64,000 nt of DNA from Amycolatopsis sp. QT-25 (GCF_029369745.1 NZ_CP120210.1:1426001-1490000); one strand, 5' to 3'; numbered from the stretch's first letter, positions 48,416 to 56,990 are shown. The notes: generated by a model not told the origin, from the letters alone. Made by a program: numbers and translations.

Positions 48416-48744
48416 CGAGCCTAACCGCGGCTCCGCGACATCAAAGCGTCGGGGCGTGTTTGAGTACGCCTTCACGCCGTGGGGTGCCGAACTACGCGAA
48501 CCGATCGAGAGCTCGATCCGCTGGTCCGCCCCTTCGATGGTCCGTGGCCCCCGGCGGCGACGCCTTCCGCCCGGAGTGGCTCGCCCCCGCCCTGCTCCAT
48601 TCCCGGGTCGAAGTGCGCGCCTCGGCGACGGTGGGCCTCGAAATCGGCGGCTCGATGCCCTCACCCTCGGCGACGCGCGCGGGCTCGGGCTGGGTCGAGA
48701 TCGATGGCGACGAGTCCGTCGTGCGCACCGTTTTCGCCGCCTGA
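48398..48744 (+). pseudogene. Remnant of a winged-helix (HxlR-like) transcriptional regulator
   Basis: The frame from ATG 48398 begins MLRTSEFEP, then jumps to a regulator C-terminal part (VFEYAFTPWGAELREPIESSIRW). The core helix-turn-helix that should lie between, about 60 residues, is missing. After about 48535 the homologous sequence continues in another frame (GGDAFRPEWLAPALLHSRV, ending TVFAA at 48744), so a frameshift is also present. HxlR-type regulators with such C-terminal domains often sit beside and control a divergent gene, here the glycosyltransferase. Confidence 0.6.
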
Positions 48745-48768
48745 CCGCGGGGTCGATACGGTTGCCGG

Positions 48769-49536
48769 ATGAGCGAGACGCTGGATGAGACCGTCGCGCG
48801 TGTCATGGCCGGTGTGAGCACCACGATCGCCGACGGCGACAGTATGTTCGCGGGCAACAACGTCGAGCACTACCTGAGCGTGTCCAGGGACGCGTTGCGC
48901 GCGGTGCTCGCCGCGCTGCACGTCACCGGACGGCCGGAACCCCGGCGGCTCTTGGACTTCGGGTGTGGTTACGGCCGAGTGCTGCGCTCGCTGCGTGCCG
49001 CTTTCCCGGCGGCCGAACTGATCGCGTGTGACCTGGACCCGGTGGCGCTGGCCAGTTGCGCGGAGGCGTTCGGCGCGCGTGCGGTGCCCGGCGCGCCGGA
49101 CGTCGACGACATCGAGCAGGTCACCGGCGTGGATCTGCTTTGGTGCGGTTCGGTGCTCACTCATCTCGATGCCCCGCACTGGGGCCCGCTGCTGCGCTAC
49201 TTCTCTCGCGCGCTGGCTCCCGGTGGGGTCGCGGTGGTCACCACGCACGGCCGCCGGATGGCGATGCGAGCCGAGGCGGGCAAGGACTACGGGCTGGACG
49301 CGCGGGCGACCGACCGCGTGCTCGCCGCGTACAAGGCCTGCGGTTTCGGTTACAACGACTACGCGGGCAACGACGGGTACGGCATTTCGCTCAGCTCGCC
49401 CGGCTGGGCGGTGCAACGCGCGTTGGAGGCGCCCGATCTGCGTCTCGCCGGGTACGACGAGGCAGCGTGGGATCTCCACCAGGACGTGATGGTGCTGGTC
49501 AAGGACGCCGACGCGACACTGAAGGCCGACCTTTAA
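48769..49536 (+). CDS. Class I SAM-dependent methyltransferase
   Basis: 255-residue methyltransferase with LLDFGCGYGRVLRSL near residue 65 (motif I), CDLDPVAL (motif II acidic residue) and LWCGSVLTHLD. The substrate is unknown; the overall type is that of small-molecule methyltransferases. Its stop overlaps the stop of the convergent HNH gene by four bases. It is 24 nt downstream of the regulator remnant. Confidence 0.82.
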   Translation: MSETLDETVARVMAGVSTTIADGDSMFAGNNVEHYLSVSRDALRAVLAALHVTGRPEPRRLLDFGCGYGRVLRSLRAAFPAAELIACDLDPVALASCAEAFGARAVPGAPDVDDIEQVTGVDLLWCGSVLTHLDAPHWGPLLRYFSRALAPGGVAVVTTHGRRMAMRAEAGKDYGLDARATDRVLAAYKACGFGYNDYAGNDGYGISLSSPGWAVQRALEAPDLRLAGYDEAAWDLHQDVMVLVKDADATLKADL

Positions 49537-49967
49537 CCGCGCTTCAGGAGGACGAGGAACTGGCCGCCGCCGGGCTCGACACTCGCGGTCACCGGCACTC
49601 CCGGCACCAGCCGGGAGAATCGGTCGACCAGCCAGTCCGCCGCCTCCCTGGCGTCCTGAGCGGTCGGGCACCGGGCCACCAGTTCGCGGCCGCCCTTGCG
49701 TTCCAGCCGTCCGGCGACGGTGATCAGCGGCGCCGGTTCGGCCACGTGCAGCCGATCCGGCCAGGCGATGACCACCTTGACCGCGCCCTTGCGGGTGTTG
49801 CAGCCGCGGTGCGCGAGCCGCTCGGTGACCTTGGCCTTGCGGTCGGCCGTCCGGCTGTCGACACTGGGGCCCCGCGGGTCGTTCACCGACATGTCCGGGT
49901 CGACCGGTTCGTCGCAGACCCAGCATCGCCAGCCGTCGCGTTCGGCCACGTCGTCGAGAAGACTCAT
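49533..49967 (-). CDS. Small HNH-endonuclease-like protein
   Basis: 144-residue protein. CWVCDEPVD near residue 15 and LAHRGCNTRKG near residue 52 form a Cys4-like zinc site of the HNH type; the expected central His-Asn region is degenerate (PSVDSRTADRKAKVTERLAH). The rest (about 65-144) is an unrelated alpha/beta segment. Nuclease activity is uncertain. It is separate from the SAVED protein downstream, so it is not an HNH-SAVED effector. Confidence 0.7.
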   Translation of the reverse strand: MSLLDDVAERDGWRCWVCDEPVDPDMSVNDPRGPSVDSRTADRKAKVTERLAHRGCNTRKGAVKVVIAWPDRLHVAEPAPLITVAGRLERKGGRELVARCPTAQDAREAADWLVDRFSRLVPGVPVTASVEPGGGQFLVLLKRG

Positions 49968-50563
49968 TCGGTCAACCTAGCCGGGACCGCCTGCGTCGTG
50001 ACGGCAACGCGCGAGGGCGGAGGGCGGGCACTCTGCTGAGTCCTGCCGGCTCCCGCCTGAACTCGACGCCGATAGTGGACCGTGCCGCGCAATGCCGGTG
50101 CGGTGAGTGCTTCGGTGGCGATCGCGAGAAGGTGAGCTCCCGCCGCGTGATCGTACGAGCCGACCTGGAGCGCGCCGGAGGGGCGCTGAACTCGAGCCGG
50201 AAGTGGCAGGAACCGTTCTCGGCGGCGGCGTCCCCCCACGGGACGTCGCCGACCTCGCGGATCATCACCTCGTGTTCGGGCGAGTCGACCCAGTGCCCGC
50301 TCTTCCCGTCGACCGGGAAAGCGCTTTGTTCGGCGGCGAAGTCGATGCCGGCTATCGGCTCGCCGCCCACCGCGGTGGGCGCGTGAGCGGATCTCACCGA
50401 GTTCGCCCGGGTTTCGATCGCTCCGCGCGAATAATACTACTCAGGCTGCGCGACTGTCCTTTTTGGAGTGTCGAAAACGCCGGGGAATCCCATCGAAAAC
50501 CAGGATCTTGAGGAGCTGCGGAGGCCATTGCCGGGTGGCCGGTGATGTGCCAGCATCGTCGGC
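49968..50563. other. 596-nt stretch without a supported gene
   Basis: Both strands have open frames (for example 49972-50397 on the - strand), but none has a ribosome site, a recognisable domain or convincing composition. The last 80 nt, with lower GC near 50430, may hold the promoter of the CD-NTase gene. Confidence 0.45.
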
Positions 50564-51490
50564 ATGACGGTCGGCGATGTCAGAATGGCCACTTTTGTCT
50601 TCTTGCGGGATCGGCTCACCGGGCTGCTGACGTCCACTGGCTGCGGTTTCGACGTCTACCCGCACGGATCCTTCGTGAAGGGGACGCAAGTGGATCCGTA
50701 CGGCGACGTCGACATCGTCGTCGAACTTTGTCATCCGGTGGTGTCCGAATGGCGAGGCGGCTTCGAACCGGCCCCCGGTACACGGTTCGGCAAACGGGTG
50801 AAAGGCCGGGCGCCCACTCCGGAATTCCTGTGGTTCAAGGAAACCGTGGCACGAGCACTGAGTTACGACTTCGAGACGATGTCCCCTGGCCTGGCGTCCA
50901 TGGTCGCCTGGGGCAAGGTCCAGCGCGTGCTCAAGGTGGCGCCGGTTTTCCCTGGTCACGTCAACGCCGATCTGCTGGTCTGCCAACGGTTCCTGGAGAC
51001 GCCGCCCCTTTCCGTGAACACGGCGGACCAGGGGGTCGTCTTCTGGGACGGTCACGGTGAACTCCAGGTCAGTCATCCGAGGAAGTACATCGCGAAGGTC
51101 AAGGAAAAGGACATGCGCACCGACGGCATGTTCACGAGCTTCGTCCGGCACCTGAAAGCGAACCACGTCGGCATGAAGCAGCAGGGCGCGGGGAGCAGGC
51201 GTTCGTCCATTCCGGGGCAGAAGGTCCCGATGGACTCGTCACTGGGCGTGTCCTCGGCGACCCTGGAAATGCTGGCGTACGGGGTTCCCAACGACCACTA
51301 CTCCTCCCGGAGCCTGAACGCGACGCGGAAGAAGGTGCGAACCTATCTCCGCACCGTCGCCGAGACCGAACGCTCGCGTGAGTCGTTCGTGCCGTGGGAT
51401 CTGGTCAACGACACGACCTATCCGCAATGGATCGAGTTCATGCACGGAGGTTTCCGGATGCTGCTCTCGAACGAGAGATTGTGGGCCTGA
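50564..51490 (+). CDS. CD-NTase-like nucleotidyltransferase (cGAS/DncV superfamily)
   Basis: 308-residue protein with the pol-beta nucleotidyltransferase signature PHGSFVKGT (Gly-Ser at 35-36) followed by GDVDIVVE (Asp48, Asp50) and a third acidic residue in HVNADLLV (Asp136), so the metal-binding triad looks intact. This layout is that of CD-NTases, which make cyclic or linear nucleotide signals on phage infection. The neighbour across the stop codons carries a SAVED domain, the sensor domain for such signals, which supports a CBASS assignment. The two genes converge instead of forming the usual co-directional operon. No Cap2/Cap3 genes are present. Confidence 0.82.
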   Translation: MTVGDVRMATFVFLRDRLTGLLTSTGCGFDVYPHGSFVKGTQVDPYGDVDIVVELCHPVVSEWRGGFEPAPGTRFGKRVKGRAPTPEFLWFKETVARALSYDFETMSPGLASMVAWGKVQRVLKVAPVFPGHVNADLLVCQRFLETPPLSVNTADQGVVFWDGHGELQVSHPRKYIAKVKEKDMRTDGMFTSFVRHLKANHVGMKQQGAGSRRSSIPGQKVPMDSSLGVSSATLEMLAYGVPNDHYSSRSLNATRKKVRTYLRTVAETERSRESFVPWDLVNDTTYPQWIEFMHGGFRMLLSNERLWA

Positions 51491-51493
51491 CGA

Positions 51494-52579
51494 TCAGGGC
51501 GAAGGGGGAAACGGCTCGTAGGAGTCGCTGACCGCGTCGAAGGTGAACGCCGTCCACCGGCCGTGTTCCGGCGCCGCCAGCCGGGCACCGAGTGCGACCG
51601 CGATCGCGACCGGCCCGCTGAGGAAGATCGCGTGCCCGCCGGTCCGGGCGCCGGCGGTCAGCGGCGCCTCCCGCCAGGCGCGGCAGATCTGCTCCACCGC
51701 CCCGGTGAAGGTGGCGGTGTCCTCGGTCAGCAGCGGTGACCCGGTCCGGATCCGCAGGAGGTAGCCGAAACCATGGCGACGGCAGGACGCCATCACCTGG
51801 TCGAAGAACTGGTCGCCGCGGCCCTGCAGATCCACCGCGAGGGCGACCTTGTCCGGGTCGCCGTCGTCGACGGCCTCCAGCCGGTCGACGTCCAGCGGTT
51901 CGACGTCGGAATCGATCGCGCGCAAGGACGTCGCGGGGAAGTACGCCGGCGCGCCGTCCGCCTGCCGGATGGCGTGCACCACCACCTCACGAGCGTGGGT
52001 GTGGCCCAGCCGGGCGCCGAACCGGAACGCGACGTGCAGCGGCATGGTGGGGATCAGGTCGATCCGGACGGCGTCGGGGGTCAGGCGTTCGGCCATCGTG
52101 GTGGCGGACAACGTCTCGTCGGCGAGGGCGTCGACCAGTTCGCGGTCCCGGGCGCCGTCGCCGGGCAACTCGATGCCGGTCTTCAGCGTGATCGTGCAGG
52201 TGCGCTGGCTGAACTTCTCCGCCTGCTGCTCCAGTTGCCGGGCGCGAGCCTGTCCGCGCCTGCCGTCCGCCGCGGTGACCACGATGCCGACCCGTACTCG
52301 ACGGCGAAGACGGCTCCTCGCCCACAGGCCGAGCGCGACGAGGCCGAGCGCGGCGGCGAAGGCCAGCACGAACCACCATCGCCCGGCCGGCTCGCCCGCC
52401 AGGAACGACTTCGCGGCCTCGACCCCGAACCCGCCCGCCGCCATCCCGCCGACGGTGAGCGGAGCCGTGCCATCGGTGACGGCCGCCCACCGTCCCGCGG
52501 AGCCACCGGAAGTGTCACCGGAGCCGACGACCGTCAGCCGGGGCGAAACCGGCCGTCCTGAACCTGTCACCACAACCAT
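51494..52579 (-). CDS. Transmembrane SAVED-domain protein, candidate CBASS effector
   Basis: 361 residues from ATG 52579. One clear membrane helix lies at about 68-86 (RWWFVLAFAAALGLVALGLW), followed by a basic stop and a SAVED-like domain (about 95-355): VAFRFGARLGHTHAREVVVHA, then KVALAVDLQGRG, and the hallmark HAIFLSGPVAIAVALGARL near the end. SAVED domains bind CD-NTase products; TM-SAVED proteins are thought to kill by membrane damage. The frame is open up to 52822 but a terminator hairpin and the neighbour's 3' end overlap that part, so I start at 52579. Its stop is 3 nt from the CD-NTase stop. Confidence 0.72.
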   Translation of the reverse strand: MVVVTGSGRPVSPRLTVVGSGDTSGGSAGRWAAVTDGTAPLTVGGMAAGGFGVEAAKSFLAGEPAGRWWFVLAFAAALGLVALGLWARSRLRRRVRVGIVVTAADGRRGQARARQLEQQAEKFSQRTCTITLKTGIELPGDGARDRELVDALADETLSATTMAERLTPDAVRIDLIPTMPLHVAFRFGARLGHTHAREVVVHAIRQADGAPAYFPATSLRAIDSDVEPLDVDRLEAVDDGDPDKVALAVDLQGRGDQFFDQVMASCRRHGFGYLLRIRTGSPLLTEDTATFTGAVEQICRAWREAPLTAGARTGGHAIFLSGPVAIAVALGARLAAPEHGRWTAFTFDAVSDSYEPFPPSP

Positions 52580-52688
52580 CCGTTCGTGGTGTGCGCGAAC
52601 CAGTGGATCGGGCCACTCTATTCGGCCGGTGAACAGCGTCGCCGCCGCCCTGACCGCCCGCGGGCCCTGGCACGTGACATCGACGAGG

Positions 52689-52733
52689 CGAAGGCGCCCT
52701 CCACTGCGGCTGACGTGGTGAAGGGCGCCTTCG
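52689..52733. terminator. Hairpin terminator after the secreted-protein gene
   Basis: Arms CGAAGGCGCCCT and AGGGCGCCTTCG pair perfectly, extended inside by CCAC and GTGG. It begins 16 nt beyond the stop of the - strand gene ending at 52749 and separates it from the SAVED gene. Confidence 0.8.
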
Positions 52734-52748
52734 GTGCGGGCGACTATG

Positions 52749-53435
52749 TCAGCCGGTGACGTCCAGGTGCGCGGAGACAGGGGTGGGCTTGGGTGCCTTG
52801 CCACCCGGCTGGGGCTTGTCACCGGCGGGTTTGGTCGGGGGTTCCGGGGTGGCGCCGGACCTGGCGCAGGTGGCCGACGCGATGTCCAGGGTTTGGGCGC
52901 TGCCGAGGAGCCTGGCCGACACCGCGGTCACGGTGAGGGTGCCGTCGGCGTTCTTGGTCTGCTTGTTGACCACCAGTTCGGCCAGCTGGGCGAGCGGGAT
53001 GGTCGTGTTCGGCGGGACCTGGTCGAGGTCGAGCGCCTTGCCGCCTGCCTTCAGCCTGGTGATCGACGCCGACCCCTTGCCGTCACGGCATTCGGCCTCG
53101 ATGGCGTCGGCGCTCAAGCCGGGCAGCGCGACCGTGGTGGGCAAGAGGCCGAGGTTCAGCGCGAGACCGGCTACCCCGGACCGGGCCTGCCCCGGCTGCA
53201 CCTCGGCGTTCAGGGCCTTCGCGGTGATCAACGCCGGGCCGGGAGTCGGCAGTCCCACCGAGGTGAGGGATTCCTTGCCGGTGCCGGAGACCGACGGGGT
53301 GCGGGGGATCTTGGTCAGGCCGGAAGCGGTGATGGCGTACGCGGACGCGACGGGCGCGGCCGTGGCGGGCAGGGCGGTGAGGGCGAGCAGTGCCGCCGTC
53401 GTACCGGCGAGCACACTCGTTTTGCGCGGGGACAA
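52749..53435 (-). CDS. Secreted choice-of-anchor-P-like protein
   Basis: 228-residue protein with a Sec signal peptide (residues 1-26, MSPRKTSVLAG... ending in ATAAP), a beta-rich domain with conserved SASITRL, and a proline-lysine-rich C-terminal tail. Similar actinobacterial proteins are annotated choice-of-anchor P; function unknown, probably cell-surface. The start is TTG with GGAGG seven bases upstream. It ends in a clear terminator. The L,D-transpeptidase gene lies 22 nt upstream on the same strand, so they may share an operon. Confidence 0.75.
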   Translation of the reverse strand: MSPRKTSVLAGTTAALLALTALPATAAPVASAYAITASGLTKIPRTPSVSGTGKESLTSVGLPTPGPALITAKALNAEVQPGQARSGVAGLALNLGLLPTTVALPGLSADAIEAECRDGKGSASITRLKAGGKALDLDQVPPNTTIPLAQLAELVVNKQTKNADGTLTVTAVSARLLGSAQTLDIASATCARSGATPEPPTKPAGDKPQPGGKAPKPTPVSAHLDVTG

Positions 53436-53457
53436 GGAAAATACCTCCGTGAGGGAA

Positions 53458-54279
53458 TCAGGCGATCTGGACGACGGTGCCGAGCGGCAAGTCCACGAGG
53501 CGGTTCAGCGCCTCGCGGGTGACGCGGATGCACCCGTCGCTGGTGGCTTTGCCGACGAAGCTGTCGTCAGGCCAGGTGTGCAGGCCGACCGTGCCGGGAC
53601 CGCCGCCGAAGGTCTCGTGCGAATCGGAATGACTGCTCAGCGGCAACACGATCGGGCTGTAGGTGTTCACGCTTTCCTTGATCGAAGCGAGGATGAACGC
53701 GCGGCCGGTCGGCGTGGGGTGTTCGGGCTTGCCGATTCCGATGGTCCACGAGCCGGTCTGCTTGCCCGCTTCGAAGACTCGCAAGCGGAAATCGGCGAGG
53801 TCGACGGTGACGTGGAAGTCGTTGAGCGCCGATTCCACGGTGTCCGGCGTGGCACGCAGCCACCCCGTCGCCCCATTGGGACGGGCGGGCAGCAGTACCT
53901 GGGCCCACTCGCCCTGCCGGGCGATCACCGGCACCCAGGTCGGCGAACCGATCTGCGTTTCGGGCAAGCGGGCGATCGGCTCCGCGCCGGGGGCGCGGTG
54001 GATCACCGCGTCTTCCTTGGGATGCAGTACTTCGCCGCCGGTGGGTGCGGTGGGGAGCGGGTCGGCGGGCGCGGAGACCAGCTCGCCGAAGGTGTTCGCC
54101 TCCGGCAGCGCGGCGAGTGCTTCGGGGGAGTGGGTCCGTGCGGCCGACGGGGTGACGGCACCGCCTTCGTTCGCGGTCGTGCCGCAGCCGGACAATGGCA
54201 ACGCGACCAGCACCAGCGCGATGAGCGCGTGAATCGTCGGTGGGCGTGCATGACCGCGAGAAACCTGCGGAGTGATCAT
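53458..54279 (-). CDS. Lipoprotein L,D-transpeptidase (YkuD family)
   Basis: 273-residue protein. A lipoprotein signal (hydrophobic stretch then LSGC lipobox near residue 31) precedes an SH3-like region and a C-terminal YkuD domain with HTWPDD and SDGCIRV, where the Cys is the nucleophile. Such enzymes make 3-3 cross-links in peptidoglycan using tetrapeptide donors, so they do not need the D-Ala-D-Ala pentapeptide that glycopeptides bind. ATG 54279 puts the signal peptide at the N terminus; the frame extends to 54345. It transcribes away from the divergent 54626 gene. Confidence 0.88.
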   Translation of the reverse strand: MITPQVSRGHARPPTIHALIALVLVALPLSGCGTTANEGGAVTPSAARTHSPEALAALPEANTFGELVSAPADPLPTAPTGGEVLHPKEDAVIHRAPGAEPIARLPETQIGSPTWVPVIARQGEWAQVLLPARPNGATGWLRATPDTVESALNDFHVTVDLADFRLRVFEAGKQTGSWTIGIGKPEHPTPTGRAFILASIKESVNTYSPIVLPLSSHSDSHETFGGGPGTVGLHTWPDDSFVGKATSDGCIRVTREALNRLVDLPLGTVVQIA

Positions 54280-54625
54280 CGGGGCCTGTCCTTGTGCAGA
54301 GTCATCCGCAACGGGATTCGATTCCGGAAGGTCAATTCCTAACATCGAAACGATCTGTCAATCAATGCTCACGATGTGTATTCGAATCCGTTCTGCCTGC
54401 GTTTTTCCGCTGTTTCCCCAGGTCGCGGGCAGTCGATACATTCACCCGATCGGTGCTTGTACGGAAGATTCGGTAACGTCGGGAAAATCCACTCAGCGTG
54501 GGTTCCCGTCGCCGTTTTTCGAGGAAATGACCGGAAATCACGACACGATGATCACCCGGCGTGGTCGCTTCCCCTCCGGGTCCGCGCACGCGGCGAGGTG
54601 ATGCGATCGGTGCGACCCTGGGGGT

Positions 54626-54979
54626 ATGACCGATCGGCCAGGGCCACGACGAGAACTGGAGCGGATCCGGCAGAGCGGTGGGCCGGGCGCGGCTCACTCC
54701 CGGACCGCTCTGGGCACCGGGCCGCTTCCCGGGCGGTTGCGGGCCGCGATCCTCGCCTTGGCGTTCGCGCGAGGCGAAGGTGGCAGCACCTGTCCTTCCG
54801 ACGCGGCCAGGGCGCTGGCGGACGAGTGGCGTCCGCTGATGCCACGCGCTCGGGAACTGGCACGCGAACTCGCACGAGCGGGCGAGGTGCGGCTGACCCA
54901 GGGCGACCGGTCGCTCGACCCGGACGGAGAGTGGGCGGGACCGATCAGGATCCGGCTGTCCGGGGACGCGGATGGCTGA
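54626..54979 (+). CDS. DUF3253-family protein
   Basis: 117-residue protein with the DUF3253 pattern: ILALAFARGEGGSTCPSDAARALADEWRPLMPRARELA and a final DPDGEWAGPIRIRL. The domain looks like a small winged helix; function is unknown. The upstream gap 54346-54625 has lower GC than the surroundings and holds the divergent promoters. The stop overlaps the next gene by 8 nt. Confidence 0.8.
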   Translation: MTDRPGPRRELERIRQSGGPGAAHSRTALGTGPLPGRLRAAILALAFARGEGGSTCPSDAARALADEWRPLMPRARELARELARAGEVRLTQGDRSLDPDGEWAGPIRIRLSGDADG

Positions 54980-55271
54980 GCCGGAGCGCACGCCCGACGG
55001 GCACTTCGTCGTGATCGACGGCCGGCGCTGGCGAGCGACCGATCCGGAGATCCCGGAGGAAGCGGCGGCCCGGTTGCGCGGCCTGCTGATGCGGGCCCGC
55101 CGGGACGTCGGCGCGGCCCTTCGTGCTCAGGACTCCGAAGCCGAGCGGGAGGCCCGGGCGCGGGTGCACGCCGCCAAGGTCGCCCTCGGTGAGCGTGGCA
55201 CCCCGTGGTGGGAGCAAGACCACGCCGAGCGGCGGCAACGGTGGGAGCACGGGCTGGAACAGTTGGGTTGA
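54972..55271 (+). CDS. Small conserved actinobacterial protein of unknown function
   Basis: 99-residue charged protein with the conserved PDGHFVVIDGRRWRATDP start and KVALGERGTPWWEQ end. Homologues are often paired with DUF3253 genes and sometimes carry the doubtful name biopolymer transporter Tol; no transport feature is visible. It overlaps the upstream gene by 8 nt, so the two are co-translated. Confidence 0.8.
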   Translation: MAEPERTPDGHFVVIDGRRWRATDPEIPEEAAARLRGLLMRARRDVGAALRAQDSEAEREARARVHAAKVALGERGTPWWEQDHAERRQRWEHGLEQLG

Positions 55272-55323
55272 CCGCTGCCGGTGGGTCCTCCCACGCGATC
55301 GCGTGGGAGGACCGGGCAGGCGG

Positions 55324-55554
55324 CTACCGCTTGACGTAGAGATCCCACGACCACGTCGACGCGGAGCAGAAGTAGGCCGACCACCGGCCGTTCTGCTGGC
55401 CGGTGTGGCCGTTGAGCTTGCAGTCGCCCTCGGTCGACCAGCTGGACTCGTGGTAGTACCTCGGGTCGACGCCCGCGCTGGCGGGTTGCGCGAGCGCGAT
55501 CATCGACGCCAGCGCGCCCATGACGGCGGCGGCCGCCGCGATCTTCTTCTTCAC
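55324..55554 (-). CDS. Small secreted two-cysteine protein
   Basis: 76 residues from GTG. A Sec signal peptide (KKK then a hydrophobic core ending ASA at about residue 27) is followed by a mature part of about 49 residues with two cysteines and many aromatic residues ([21 protein letters not shown]). The same C-x(n)-G-x-W-x-x-Y-x-C-x(n)-Y-x-L-x-V layout occurs in many actinomycete secreted peptides of unknown role. The start is supported by the signal peptide and GGGG upstream. Confidence 0.72.
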   Translation of the reverse strand: MKKKIAAAAAVMGALASMIALAQPASAGVDPRYYHESSWSTEGDCKLNGHTGQQNGRWSAYFCSASTWSWDLYVKR

Positions 55555-55849
55555 TTGGATGGCCCCAGTTCTTTCGTGGAACACGTGCGCGCACAAACAA
55601 TCACGAACCGGGCTCGCTTGTCTGCCGAACGGGCATATTCGACAAGTTGTCGACGGTGTCGGGTGCGGCGGCGTCCGGCGGGGCCCAGTCGTGCGCGCGA
55701 CGCGGCCCGAACACGCCACGGTCGACCGAGGCGCATCGTCGGATGACGCGGGTCCCGCCCGGATGAAGACCCGCCCCCACAACGAGGGAACCGGCGGCGG
55801 CGAACCGGCCCACCGAACGGTTCTTCCGGAAGGCCGCCGGCACTCGCCG

Positions 55850-55987
55850 TCAGGCGGCGGGTTCCTCCTGGAGGGCACGTACCTCGACCCTGCTTCGCAG
55901 CGCACGCGAGGCCTGCTTGGCCCATTCGATCGCGACGTCGTCGTTCTCGGCCTCGATGATCCAGAAGCCACCGAGGTACTCGACCTT
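55850..55987 (-). pseudogene. C-terminal fragment of a DGPF/YCII-family protein
   Basis: About 45 codons read [24 protein letters not shown] and end [13 protein letters not shown] before a stop. This is the end of a YCII-related (DGPF) domain protein. It joins directly, out of frame, to the LuxR remnant upstream, so the start and first half of the gene are gone. Confidence 0.65.
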
Positions 55988-56334
55988 CGAGTTCGGCGGC
56001 CACCGCTTCGTCGGGGGCGGTGGTGGCGGCGGCGAGGTGCCACGCCCGGCGGTCCGCGTCGGCCTCCGTACCGAGCGCGTCGGCGTACGCGCGATGCACC
56101 TCGATTGGGGGAACAGCAGTTGGTGCAGACCGCCATAGGCCAGCTCGGAGTCGGACTCGACCCCCGTCCCGCGGACCACGTGCATGCCCTCGGCTTCGGC
56201 GATCGACACAGCGTGGTCGAGAAGGACCGACTTCCCGATGCCCGCAGCGCCAGCACGCCGCTGCGCGCGTCACGCGCCTCCGTCAGCAGGCGCCGGATCC
56301 GCGCCAGCTCGACGCCCCTTCCCACCAGCGACAT
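55985..56334 (-). pseudogene. Remnant of a large LuxR-family (MalT/LAL-type) ATPase regulator
   Basis: The frame begins MSLVGRGVELARIRRLL, the start of the AAA part of LAL regulators, and breaks at the Walker A loop: the normal G-E-A-G-I-G-K-S is shortened and the frame shifts. It resumes in another frame ([20 protein letters not shown] to GLHQLLFP), then jumps across a large deletion to a region from the middle of such proteins ([21 protein letters not shown] to AAELE). The DNA-binding C terminus is missing. Confidence 0.7.
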
Positions 56335-56528
56335 GCGGTCACCCTAGAGGGCACGCCGGTGCGACTCCGGGCAGCCTCGCGGCGATGAGTTCAGCCGGCT
56401 CGCCCGGCGCGGGAACCCTTCCCGCACGCCCGGCCGGCATCCTGCTGTCCGAAGTGGACAGTGGGCTGGCGGTGGCCGGGGAGGCTTCGTCCGTCACCGG
56501 GGTCCGGCGGTGGTGGACATCTCGGCCG

Positions 56529-56990
56529 TCAGCCGGTCGGCTGATCCGCTTGCAGGTGCTCGAGGATCGTGGTGGCGATGTCGGCGAACCGGTCCAATTC
56601 TTCGGGCGTGAGACGGTCGATGACAAGGCGCCGGACCTCTTGGGCGTGGCTGGGCGCGGCTTGCTCGAGCGCGGTGCGGCCTTTCGCCGTCATCACCGCC
56701 TCCATGCCGCGCGAGCCGCATCGTTCGCGGGTGATCAGGCCGCGTTTGCCCATCCTGGTGAGCTGGTGGTGCATGCGGCTCTTCTCCCAGGTGGCCATCC
56801 GGCCGAGTTCGTGGGCGCGCATCCGCCCGTCCGGCGCCTCGGACAGCAGCGCGAGCACGGTGTAGTCGGCGTTGGACAGGCCGCTGCTGGCCTGGAGCTG
56901 CTGCTCGATGCGGGTCCGCAGCAGCTCCAGCATCTGAAAGGACACCCGCCACGCGCGGAGCTCGTGTCCGGTCAATCCCTGGTGCTCCAT
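56529..56990 (-). CDS. MarR-family transcriptional regulator
   Basis: 153-residue winged-helix protein; LSNADYTVLALLSEAPDGRMRAHELGRMATWEKSRMHHQLTRM holds the recognition helix. This subgroup, with WEKSRMHHQ, is common in actinomycetes. It is divergent from the amidohydrolase gene, and a perfect 18-bp palindrome in the 142-nt gap is the likely operator, so it probably represses itself and that gene in response to a small molecule. Confidence 0.88.
   Translation of the reverse strand: MEHQGLTGHELRAWRVSFQMLELLRTRIEQQLQASSGLSNADYTVLALLSEAPDGRMRAHELGRMATWEKSRMHHQLTRMGKRGLITRERCGSRGMEAVMTAKGRTALEQAAPSHAQEVRRLVIDRLTPEELDRFADIATTILEHLQADQPTG

Noticed and set aside
49972..50397. A 141-codon - strand gene
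   Set aside because: No ribosome site, no family match, and the C-terminal half has the Arg/Ser/Pro composition of a shadow frame.
49533..52579. The HNH protein as part of the CBASS system
   Set aside because: HNH effectors of CBASS are fused to SAVED in one protein. This one is separate, on the other side of a 596-nt gap, and its HNH core looks degenerate.
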